Program-made: the position numbers and the translations under genes | Notes under the pieces: generated by a model | Database searches by the model: none | What the model saw: only the letters and a program-made list of their open reading frames with translations | What the model was told of the DNA's origin: nothing | Part shown: positions 8,698-16,723 of the stretch, piece after piece | Layout of the letters: each line of letters opens with the position of its first letter | How positions within the stretch are numbered: the stretch's first letter is position 1 | Assembly (NCBI GenBank): GCA_934667175.1 | Contig: CAKULN010000011.1 | Span: 1 to 64,000, forward strand | Reading direction: 5' to 3' | From: an uncultured Bacteroidales bacterium | Lineage (GTDB): Bacteria; Bacteroidota; Bacteroidia; Bacteroidales; UBA932 | DNA: 64,000 nt

Positions 8698-8746
8698 TTC
8701 GTCATTAAAACCTTACAATTCGTCACTTTTTTCTTGCCGTTCGTCT
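8698..8746 (+). promoter_or_regulatory. Three 21-bp-spaced TTCGTC direct repeats (putative LytTR operator)
   Basis: TTCGTCA at 8698, TTCGTCA at 8719 and TTCGTCT at 8740 are spaced exactly 21 bp apart, two turns on one helix face. Each is followed by an A/T-rich linker. LytTR regulators such as AgrA are known to bind short direct repeats with about this spacing. The last repeat ends some 30 bp before the weak -7 box TATATTTA (8778-8785) of the transporter gene, the place for an activator site. Confidence 0.65.
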
Positions 8747-8777
8747 TTTCTATAATAATTAAACTGCGCATTTAGCC

Positions 8778-8785
8778 TATATTTA
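8778..8785 (+). promoter_or_regulatory. Probable -7 box of the Sus-like locus
   Basis: TATATTTA, one base off TAnnTTTG, 34 bases before the transporter ATG. No TTTG is seen at -33, which would fit a promoter that depends on an activator bound at the repeats upstream. Confidence 0.5.
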
Positions 8786-8819
8786 CCGCTGAATGACACT
8801 GGAATTAGTACCATAGACA

Positions 8820-10151
8820 ATGAAATCTAAAAGCAAACTTACATTCTGGGAGATGTGGAATCTCAGTTTCGGGTTCTTTGGCGTGCAGATAGCCTACGCC
8901 CTTCAGAGCGCGAACATAAGCAGGATATTCGCCACCCTCGGCGCCGATCCGCACCAGCTGAGTTTCTTCTGGATCCTTCCCCCTCTGATGGGGATGATAG
9001 TCCAACCGCTCATCGGCAAATGGTCGGACAGGACATGGTGCAGGATGGGACGCAGGAAGCCTTACCTTCTGATCGGGGCGCTGATCTCGGTCCTCGTTAT
9101 GATCTTCCTTCCTAACGCAGGAAGCCTGAGTTTCTCCTCAAGACTGATTCTCGGACTCAACGGAGCGATGTGGTTCGGACTGTTCTCTCTCATATTCCTG
9201 GACACTTCGATCAATGTCGCTATGCAGCCTTTCAAGATGATGGTCGGAGACATGGTAAGTGAGGAGCAGAAGGCGCAGGCATATTCAATCCAGTCGCTGC
9301 TATGCAACGCCGGTAGTCTGGTAGGGTACCTTTTCCCTATTTTCTTCACTTGGATCGGCATCGCCAACATCGCTCCCAAGGGACAGGTTCCGCCGTCCGT
9401 GATCTGGAGCTTCTGGTGCGGCGCCGCGATCCTCATCGCCTGCGTGCTTTACACCTTCTTGAAAGTCAAGGAGATGAATCCTCAGGAATATGCTGAATTC
9501 CATTCCATCGATCCTAAGCGCCAGGCTGAGGAGGCGAAAGATAACCCGGGACTCATCAAGCTGCTGTTCCACGCTCCGAGGACATTCTGGACAGTCGGAC
9601 TGGTGCAGTTCTTCTGCTGGGCCGCTTTCATGTACATGTGGACATATTCAAACGGTGCGATCGCCGCGAATTGCTGGAATGCCACCGACACCGCCTCCGA
9701 GGGCTACCAGGCCGCAGGCAACTGGGTCGGGGTTGTCTTTGCCGTTCAGGCTGTAGGTTCTATTTTGTGGGCTATCGTGCTCCCTAAGTTCCGTTCACTG
9801 AAGCTCGCTTATGTGGTGAGCCTTCTGATTGGAGCGGTAGGATTCATCTCGGTCGCTTTCGTGCACAACCAGTACCTCCTTTGTGTGTCATATTTCCTGA
9901 TAGGAACCGCGTGGGCTGCCATGCTCGCCCTTCCGTTCACACTACTGACCAATTCTTTGGATGGCGAGCATATGGGAAGTTATCTGGGGCTGTTCAATTG
10001 TACCATCTGTCTTCCTCAGATTGTCGCCGCCGCTTTGGGAGGCACTATGCTGAAAGTTCTTGGGGGCGTGCAGGCCAACATGCTCATCGTGGCCGGAGTT
10101 TTACTCGTTCTTGGGGCTTTGAGCGTCCGCCTCACGACCGTGAAGAAATAA
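8820..10151 (+). CDS. SLC45-type sugar transporter of the MFS (maltose/maltodextrin likely)
   Basis: A 443-aa major facilitator with twelve predicted membrane helices. The opening KLTFWEMWNLSFGFFGVQIAYALQ and the loop GKWSDRTWCRMGRRKPYLLIG (the MFS A-motif region) are typical of the SLC45/sucrose-maltose group found in Bacteroidetes starch loci. It is the first gene of the plus-strand Sus-like cluster and probably moves maltose or short maltodextrins from periplasm to cytosol, after SusC import and GH13 cleavage. Substrate is inferred from context. The ATG has no Shine-Dalgarno sequence, as usual in this phylum. Spacing to susC is 58 bases with no terminator. Confidence 0.85.
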   Translation: MKSKSKLTFWEMWNLSFGFFGVQIAYALQSANISRIFATLGADPHQLSFFWILPPLMGMIVQPLIGKWSDRTWCRMGRRKPYLLIGALISVLVMIFLPNAGSLSFSSRLILGLNGAMWFGLFSLIFLDTSINVAMQPFKMMVGDMVSEEQKAQAYSIQSLLCNAGSLVGYLFPIFFTWIGIANIAPKGQVPPSVIWSFWCGAAILIACVLYTFLKVKEMNPQEYAEFHSIDPKRQAEEAKDNPGLIKLLFHAPRTFWTVGLVQFFCWAAFMYMWTYSNGAIAANCWNATDTASEGYQAAGNWVGVVFAVQAVGSILWAIVLPKFRSLKLAYVVSLLIGAVGFISVAFVHNQYLLCVSYFLIGTAWAAMLALPFTLLTNSLDGEHMGSYLGLFNCTICLPQIVAAALGGTMLKVLGGVQANMLIVAGVLLVLGALSVRLTTVKK

Positions 10152-10209
10152 CCTAATTAAGATAACATTATATTATTAAATGCGCAGTTTAACAAATCAA
10201 ACATTCCAA

Positions 10210-13200
10210 ATGAAAAGGATTATAGCTGCTGTGGCGACCTTGCTGCTTTGCTTGGTCGGCACAACCGTATCCGCTCAGAGCGGGTATCAGGTGAAAGGAG
10301 TTGTAGTCGACGCCGCCGGCCCGGTCATCGGAGCCACTGTCATGGAACAGGGAACTTCGACCGGAACATCGACAGGTGTTGATGGAGACTACATCCTTAA
10401 CGTTTCAGGTCCCGATGCTACTATTGTCATCAGCTGCATCGGCTACACAACACAGTCATTCAAGGCATCCGCCGTTCCTGCGAAGGTTGTCCTTGCCACT
10501 GACACTGAGTTTCTTGACGATGTTGTCGTGATTGGTTACGGTACTGTCAAGAAGAGCGACATGACCGGTTCGATCTCTTCAGTGAAAGCCGACCAACTCA
10601 ACAAAGGTATGGTGACATCACCTTCCGACCTGCTTCAGGGCAAGTCCGCCGGTGTCGTTGTCACTATGGGTGACGGTGCGCCAGGTTCTGCCAGCACAAT
10701 CAGAATCCGTGGCGGCTCCTCACTGAAGGCCAACAACAACCCTCTCGTTGTGGTCGATGGTCTGCCTCTTTCCGAGACAAGCATCAGCGGTGTGTCCGAC
10801 GCCCTTTCATCGATCAACCCTAACGACATCGAGAGTTTCACCGTCCTCAAGGACGCCTCCGCCACCGCCATTTTCGGTTCAAGGGCTTCCAACGGTGTCA
10901 TCATGATCACCACCAAGAAGGGTTCCAAGGGGGCCGACGGTATCCACGTGAGCGCTGACCTCACCGCTTCCGTAAGCCAGAACGCCAAGTATGTGGATGT
11001 GCTGACCGGTGACGAGATGCGTGACCTCATGAAATGGTTCATCGGAGACGGAGGCGCAGCATATGCGGCTCTCGGCAAGGAGAACACAGACTGGCAGAAA
11101 GAAATCTACCAGCTTGGCAACACCATTGACGGCAACGTGGCCGTGTCTGGTAGAGTTGGCAAGAGCGACATGTTCCGCATGCCTTACCGTGTGTCCCTCG
11201 GCTACCACAATCAGGATGGTACCCTCAAGACCTCCAACCTTACCCGTGAGACAATTGCGGTCAACCTCAATCCAACGCTCTTTGACGACCATCTTCAGGT
11301 TAATCTCAACGGCAAGTTGATGAACATGGACAACAGGTTCGCCAACCAGGACGCGATTGGTGGCGCTGTCCGCATGGACCCTACACAGCCTGTCTATGAC
11401 GAGAACGGCTTGAATGGCTACTTTTGGTGGAATAGCGGCAAGGGTACACCGACCATCGACAACTGCAACACGATGGCTCAGCTGAACCCAGTCGCCCTTC
11501 TGAACGACAAGGTGGACAAGTCCAACGCCAAGCGTTTCATCGGCAACGCCCAGTTCAACTACAAGGTTCATGGATTCGAGGATCTCAGCCTCAACCTCAA
11601 CCTCGGTCTCGACTGGTCTAAGTCAGACGGAACAGTCGATGTCGCTCCGGGCACGGAAATGTCATTCCACAACACCCAGGAGTCCGGCTCCGGCTATCAC
11701 AACAACTACACTCAGACAAAGCGTGACCAGACCCTTGAGTTCTACGCCCAGTACGACAAGACTCTCGGCAAGCACTCTTTCAACGCGATGGCCGGTTACT
11801 CTTGGCAGCACTTCTACAACTCGACTTTCAACGAGAAGTACAAGGCTGACGGAACCCTTCCTACGGCGTCGGACTACTATCTGAGCGCTCCTAACGTGTT
11901 CAAGACTGAATATTTCCTCGTCTCATTCTTCGGACGTGTGAACTATTCATTCAATGACCGCCTTCTTGTGACCGCCACCCTGCGTAACGATGGTACCTCA
12001 CGTTTCGCCAACAACAAGTGGGGCCTCTTCCCTTCGGTGGCCGTAAGTTACAACTTCGCCAAGGAGAAGTTCATCGCCAACAGTGATGTCGTTTCAGCTT
12101 TGAAGCTCAGGCTCAGCTGGGGACAGACCGGTCAGCAGGACCTCCAGTCCGGTGACTATCCTACACTGTCATCCTACAAGTACAACACGAACCAGTCGAT
12201 GTTCGTCTTCGGTGACAAGACGATCACTCCGATCACTCCGCTTGGCTACAACGCTGACCTCAAGTGGGAGACCACCACGACCTACAACATTGGAGTTGAC
12301 TACGGTTTCCTCAATGACAGGATCTTCGGTAGCGTGGATGTCTACAAGCGAGACACCAAGGACCTTCTGAACCGTACCCCTGTGGCTGCCGGTGCCAACC
12401 TTTCCAACTATCTGAACGCCAACATCGGAGACCTTACCAATAAGGGTGTCGAGTTCGAGATCAACGCCATCCCGGTACAGACAAGGGACTGGAGCTGGAC
12501 CCTCGGCTTCAACGCCACTTTCAATGAGACAAAGATCACAAAACTGACCACCGATGACGAGCGTGATGACTATTACGGAATCGAGACCGGTGACATCTCC
12601 GGAGGTACCGGAAACAAGATTCAGGTACACCAGACTGGCCATGCTCCTAATTCATTCTTCGTCTACAAGCAGGTCTATGACACTGACGGTAAGCCTATCG
12701 AAGGTCTTTATGCCGATCTGAACAACGATGGCAAGATTGATGACAACGACAAGTACTGTTTCCATAAGGCCGCCCCGGATTGGACATTCGGTTTCAACAC
12801 CCAGCTGGCCTACAAGCAGTGGACCCTCGCGGTTAGCGCGCACTCCAATGTCGGCAACTATGTCTATAACAACATAGCCTCCAACGGAGACCTCCTTACC
12901 GACCTTTGGACCAATAGTTTCGTGAGCAACCGTTACTCGACTGCGAAGGAGCACAACTTCTCCTCATACGCTCAGTACTGGTCAGACATTTACATCGAGA
13001 ACGCCTCGTTCCTGAAGATTGACAACATCACCCTCAGCCGCTCATTCAACTTCGGCCAGAAGAACCCGATGTCGTTCAATGTCTTCGCTACGGTGCAGAA
13101 TGTCGCCACCTTCACCAAGTATGGCGGAATCGATCCTGAAATCTTCTCCGGAATCGACAACAACATGTATCCGAGACCTCGTACTTACATCCTTGGTGTC

Positions 13201-13215
13201 AAGTTCAACTTCTAA
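10210..13215 (+). CDS. susC: SusC-like TonB-dependent outer-membrane glycan importer
   Basis: About 1001 aa from the ATG that starts the signal peptide MKRIIAAVATLLLCLVG, cleaved near VSAQS. An earlier in-frame ATG (10180) would put ten residues ahead of it. A carboxypeptidase-regulatory-like domain follows (YQVKGVVVDAAGPVIGATV), then the TonB/plug region (DDVVVIGYGTVKKSDMTGSIS, NPNDIESFTVLKDASATAIFGSRASNGVIMITTKKG), then a long beta-barrel ending in GVKFNF with C-terminal Phe. It works as a pair with SusD, whose ATG lies 14 bases behind the stop. In this locus the cargo is most likely starch-derived maltooligosaccharide. Codon use is strongly biased to C-ending codons, suggesting high expression. 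Confidence 0.95.
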   Translation: MKRIIAAVATLLLCLVGTTVSAQSGYQVKGVVVDAAGPVIGATVMEQGTSTGTSTGVDGDYILNVSGPDATIVISCIGYTTQSFKASAVPAKVVLATDTEFLDDVVVIGYGTVKKSDMTGSISSVKADQLNKGMVTSPSDLLQGKSAGVVVTMGDGAPGSASTIRIRGGSSLKANNNPLVVVDGLPLSETSISGVSDALSSINPNDIESFTVLKDASATAIFGSRASNGVIMITTKKGSKGADGIHVSADLTASVSQNAKYVDVLTGDEMRDLMKWFIGDGGAAYAALGKENTDWQKEIYQLGNTIDGNVAVSGRVGKSDMFRMPYRVSLGYHNQDGTLKTSNLTRETIAVNLNPTLFDDHLQVNLNGKLMNMDNRFANQDAIGGAVRMDPTQPVYDENGLNGYFWWNSGKGTPTIDNCNTMAQLNPVALLNDKVDKSNAKRFIGNAQFNYKVHGFEDLSLNLNLGLDWSKSDGTVDVAPGTEMSFHNTQESGSGYHNNYTQTKRDQTLEFYAQYDKTLGKHSFNAMAGYSWQHFYNSTFNEKYKADGTLPTASDYYLSAPNVFKTEYFLVSFFGRVNYSFNDRLLVTATLRNDGTSRFANNKWGLFPSVAVSYNFAKEKFIANSDVVSALKLRLSWGQTGQQDLQSGDYPTLSSYKYNTNQSMFVFGDKTITPITPLGYNADLKWETTTTYNIGVDYGFLNDRIFGSVDVYKRDTKDLLNRTPVAAGANLSNYLNANIGDLTNKGVEFEINAIPVQTRDWSWTLGFNATFNETKITKLTTDDERDDYYGIETGDISGGTGNKIQVHQTGHAPNSFFVYKQVYDTDGKPIEGLYADLNNDGKIDDNDKYCFHKAAPDWTFGFNTQLAYKQWTLAVSAHSNVGNYVYNNIASNGDLLTDLWTNSFVSNRYSTAKEHNFSSYAQYWSDIYIENASFLKIDNITLSRSFNFGQKNPMSFNVFATVQNVATFTKYGGIDPEIFSGIDNNMYPRPRTYILGVKFNF

Positions 13216-13228
13216 TGTGTCATATATC

Positions 13229-14854
13229 ATGAAAAAGATAATCAGATATACAGCGATCGCCCTTGCGGCGACAATGTTCGCGGGTGCGGTGACCTCCTGC
13301 ATCGGAGATCTTGACGTCACGCCTATCGATCCGAATCTGGAACTCCCTGAGCAGATTCTTGACAGTCAGGACGCTTTCACCGCGCTTCTCGCGAAGTGCT
13401 ATCAGGGACTTTCATGCTCATCATCCACAGGGCCTGACGGTGACCCTGACATTGAGGGAGTTGATGGAGGCTACGGCCAGTACATGAGAGCCTTGTTTAA
13501 CATGGAGGAACTTTCCACCGATGTGGCCACCTGCAGCTGGAACGATGGCAACCTTTTTGATATTCATAACATCAATTGGAATGCTTCCAACGAGTTCGTC
13601 CTTTCGATGTATTACCGTATCTATTTCCAGATTGGTCTTTGCAATGAGTTCATCCGTCGCTCCAATGCCAGTGATGTCAGTGACTACACTTTGAAGAACG
13701 CCTACATCGCAGAGGCGCGCGCTCTCAGACTCTTCAGCTATTATCACGCCATCGACATGTTCGGCAACGTGCCATTTGCTACTGAAGATCAGTCTGTGGG
13801 TTCAACCGGAGCAGAGCAGATATCCCGCGCCGACCTCTTCGACTGGATGGTTGACGAGTGCAACGATTTGCTTGACGGCAGTGACCTTGCCGAACCTGGA
13901 AAGAATGAATATGGCCGCTGCGACAAGGGTATGGTACAGATGATCCTTGCCAAGCTTTACCTCAACGCCGAGGTTTGGAAGGGTACAGCCATGTACGACA
14001 AGGCCGCTGAGGTCTGCGAGAAGATAATCAATGAATATCCTCTCCATACCAAGAGCCACGGTGAGTACAGTGCATGGCGTGAACTCTTTATGGCAGACAA
14101 CCACCTTTGGTCAGCCAACACAACCTACAATGGCGACGAAATCATCTTCGTTGTTGAGCAGGACGGCATTCTGGTTCAGTCTTACGGTGCGACCAATTAC
14201 CTTATCTTTGGTAGCACGGGTGGAAACATGGACGCTGCTGCTATAGGTATCTCTAAAGGTTGGGCTGGTCTTTCGATGACTGGTACCTTCACAAGTAAGT
14301 TTGAGGACGGTGATGTTCGAGCCACTTTCTATGAAGGCAAGGATGAAAAAACTGGGAAAGTTGAATTTGAACAGTTCATCGATGCGTTGCGTCTTGAATC
14401 AAATGGTTGGTCAAATGGCTGGAAATCGATGAAATTCTTGAATGTAAACCACGATGGTACCAATGCTCAGGCCAATGGTTTCGCTGACACTGACTGGCCT
14501 GTATTCCGCAGTGCGGATGCTTATCTGATGTACGCTGAGTGCGCTGCACGTGGAGCCGCTGATAAGACAAAAGGCCAGAACTATCTTGACGCTGTCCGTG
14601 CCAGAGCCGGAGTAGGCAGCATCGCCCTTACTCTTGACAACATTATCGATGAGCGCGGACGCGAGCTCTACTACGAAGGTTTCCGCCGTCAGGACCTCAT
14701 CCGTTTCGGCCTCTTCACCTCTGACAAGTACCTTTGGGAGTTCAAGGGTGGTGTCCAGGCCGGAAAGGCGGTTGATGAGCACTTCAACCTGTACCCTATC
14801 ACATCCGGTGACCTCAACGCTAACGGTAATCTTAAGCAGAACCCTGGATATTAA
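13229..14854 (+). CDS. susD: SusD-like surface glycan-binding lipoprotein
   Basis: A 541-aa RagB/SusD family protein, the lid of the SusC importer. The lipoprotein signal has the lipobox VTS-C with Cys24. TPR-rich helices follow, with the usual family passages: LRALFNMEELSTD, YYRIYFQIGLCNEFIRR, YIAEARALRLFSYYHAIDMFGNVPF, AEVWKGTAMYDKAAEVCEKIINEYPL and the C-terminal IIDERGRELYYEGFRRQDLIRFG. The start is the ATG that begins the signal; the reading frame is open upstream inside susC but that part is not used. It is followed after six bases by the SusE/F-like gene. Confidence 0.94.
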   Translation: MKKIIRYTAIALAATMFAGAVTSCIGDLDVTPIDPNLELPEQILDSQDAFTALLAKCYQGLSCSSSTGPDGDPDIEGVDGGYGQYMRALFNMEELSTDVATCSWNDGNLFDIHNINWNASNEFVLSMYYRIYFQIGLCNEFIRRSNASDVSDYTLKNAYIAEARALRLFSYYHAIDMFGNVPFATEDQSVGSTGAEQISRADLFDWMVDECNDLLDGSDLAEPGKNEYGRCDKGMVQMILAKLYLNAEVWKGTAMYDKAAEVCEKIINEYPLHTKSHGEYSAWRELFMADNHLWSANTTYNGDEIIFVVEQDGILVQSYGATNYLIFGSTGGNMDAAAIGISKGWAGLSMTGTFTSKFEDGDVRATFYEGKDEKTGKVEFEQFIDALRLESNGWSNGWKSMKFLNVNHDGTNAQANGFADTDWPVFRSADAYLMYAECAARGAADKTKGQNYLDAVRARAGVGSIALTLDNIIDERGRELYYEGFRRQDLIRFGLFTSDKYLWEFKGGVQAGKAVDEHFNLYPITSGDLNANGNLKQNPGY

Positions 14855-14860
14855 TAGATT

Positions 14861-16639
14861 ATGAAAAAGTTATTTTACACGATAATCGCATTTGCGGGAA
14901 TCCTTGCGGCTTCCTGCACAACGGATGCGGACAAGATTGTCTTCGATCCGTCATCCTCTGTGGCCCCGTCATTGGGAACCCTTGCCGGAACCACGCTCGC
15001 TTCTGACGGCGCGGACCTGACTTTCGAGTTTACCCAGCCGACTTACAACATCGACGCTGCGAAGCTCTACACACTTTACATCTCTGATTCACAGGATTTC
15101 ACCAAGCAGGAGAAACTTGCCGCCACTGTAAGCGGCACGACCGTCACTGTCAAGCAGTCAGCCCTTAACTCAGCAATCCTCAATCTGGGCGGTGTGGCTG
15201 ACGCAGAGTTCACGGTCTATCTCAGGCTCGATTCATGGGTGGCAAACAGCAAGAACACGGCTGTCGAGACCTCATTGACACAGTCTAATGTGATCTCCGC
15301 CATATTCGTTCCTTACAACCAGATGATCCTTGACAAGGATGTCTATGAACACGTCTGGGTTCAGGGAGACTACTGCGGTTGGAGCCACGACAAGAGCCAG
15401 TTCCTCTACAACTACAGCAAGGACGGCAATACCTTCACGGGTGTCGTTGACTTCGGTGAGAAGGCTTCTGGCGGAATCAAGTTCACGGGAGCGGCATCCT
15501 GGGACGCCTCAAGCGGTAACTGGGGCTCTGAGGCTCAGGCCGAGGATGCCGAGGCCAAGAGCATTCGGCTCATTAACGGTGACGGCTCGCAGAACATCAT
15601 CTGCTACAGCAAGCGTTTCTACGGATTCACACTTGACAAGAGCTCTCTTACCCTAGCCAAGGACTGGGGCGCTGATGTCATCGGAATCGTCGGTGGATTC
15701 AATAACTGGGGAGCTGATCCGGACATTGAGATGAACTACAACGCTGACTATGTCCGTTTCTGGGCTGACGCTGAATTCACTTCCGACACCGAAATTAAGT
15801 TCCGTGCTGATGCCGATCCAAAATGGACTTATAACTGGGGCGCTAACGGTAATGTCGGTGGCGACAACATCCCTGTCAGCGCCGGCAAGTACCGTATCTA
15901 TCTCGACCTCAACAAGAAGACCGTCGAGCTTAGCACCTCGATGTACGGAAAGGATGAACCAAGCGCCAGCGGCAGCGAACCTGAGCCGGAGAAACCGGCA
16001 GTTTGGTCTCTCTGCGGAACAATCGGTGGAGACAACTGGACCGCTGACGTGGATATGACCAACACCGAAGGTGAGGTATGGATCGCCAGAAGCGTGAGCC
16101 TGACTGCCAGTGATGAGTTCAAACTTCGTTTCGGCCACGATCCCGATTGGAAGGAGGCCGCCGGAGGCACGGAGGCCAACTCAAAGAGTACGATCGATCC
16201 AAAGAATCCTTACGATGTCTTCAAACCTGTGCTCGGAACAGCTTTCGCGTCAGGTGGGATGAACATTCAGGTCGGAATCGAGGGCATCTACGATGTCACC
16301 TACGACAATGCCGGTCATACAATCCTTATCGAGGAGCACAAAGCCGCATTCTCTCTCATCGGTGAGATCGGAGGCAACTCTTGGACCAAGGATTTCGTGA
16401 TGACTCAGGACGGAGACGTTTGGACCAGCCCTGTAGTGAACATCACAGGTAGTTTCAAGATCCGTTACGACTATTCTTGGGATGGCGCGAACACCTACGG
16501 TGCCGCTGATGGTTTTACTCCTGAGGTTGGTGTCGAGTTTACTGCTGTGCAGCCGGGCAACGATATCAAGGTTCCTGAGGCAGGTGACTACAAGGTGATC
16601 TTCAACGCGAAGACCCTCGCCGTGACCATCCAGAAGTAA
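14861..16639 (+). CDS. SusE/SusF-like starch-binding lipoprotein with four binding modules
   Basis: A 592-aa lipoprotein (lipobox LAAS-C, Cys19). Residues ~25-150 are a SusE-type N-terminal domain (KLYTLYISDSQDF). Then come four tandem carbohydrate-binding modules: ~162-245 (VWVQGDYCGWSHDKSQF), ~270-355 (VIGIVGGFNNWGADPD), ~378-475 (WSLCGTIGGDNWTADVDM) and ~490-590 (FSLIGEIGGNSWTKDFVM). The repeated G-x-x-x-W signatures carry the aromatic residues expected to stack on starch. B. theta SusE has two modules and SusF three, so this single gene probably stands in for both. It sits at the outer face beside SusC/SusD. Confidence 0.85.
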   Translation: MKKLFYTIIAFAGILAASCTTDADKIVFDPSSSVAPSLGTLAGTTLASDGADLTFEFTQPTYNIDAAKLYTLYISDSQDFTKQEKLAATVSGTTVTVKQSALNSAILNLGGVADAEFTVYLRLDSWVANSKNTAVETSLTQSNVISAIFVPYNQMILDKDVYEHVWVQGDYCGWSHDKSQFLYNYSKDGNTFTGVVDFGEKASGGIKFTGAASWDASSGNWGSEAQAEDAEAKSIRLINGDGSQNIICYSKRFYGFTLDKSSLTLAKDWGADVIGIVGGFNNWGADPDIEMNYNADYVRFWADAEFTSDTEIKFRADADPKWTYNWGANGNVGGDNIPVSAGKYRIYLDLNKKTVELSTSMYGKDEPSASGSEPEPEKPAVWSLCGTIGGDNWTADVDMTNTEGEVWIARSVSLTASDEFKLRFGHDPDWKEAAGGTEANSKSTIDPKNPYDVFKPVLGTAFASGGMNIQVGIEGIYDVTYDNAGHTILIEEHKAAFSLIGEIGGNSWTKDFVMTQDGDVWTSPVVNITGSFKIRYDYSWDGANTYGAADGFTPEVGVEFTAVQPGNDIKVPEAGDYKVIFNAKTLAVTIQK

Positions 16640-16652
16640 TATTCATGTTTTT

Positions 16653-16691
16653 CAGACGCACCCGATGGAAGAATATGTCCGGGTGCGTCTG
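16653..16691 (+). terminator. Hairpin between the SusE/F-like gene and susG
   Basis: A perfect 12-bp stem (CAGACGCACCCG pairing with CGGGTGCGTCTG) around a 15-base loop, followed by ATTTATTAT rather than a clean T run. It may partly terminate transcription, giving less susG than susC mRNA, or protect the upstream mRNA end. Confidence 0.6.
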
Positions 16692-16723
16692 ATTTATTAT
16701 ATTCGTAGATATATTCGTAAATT

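Noticed and set aside
10635..11571. Minus-strand reading frames of 150-230 aa inside susC
   Set aside because: They are shadows of the strongly biased susC codons. They have no family resemblance, start signal or promoter, and the plus-strand protein is certain.
13019..13228. SusD start inside susC
   Set aside because: The open frame upstream of the signal peptide is a shadow of susC. The lipoprotein signal begins exactly at 13229.
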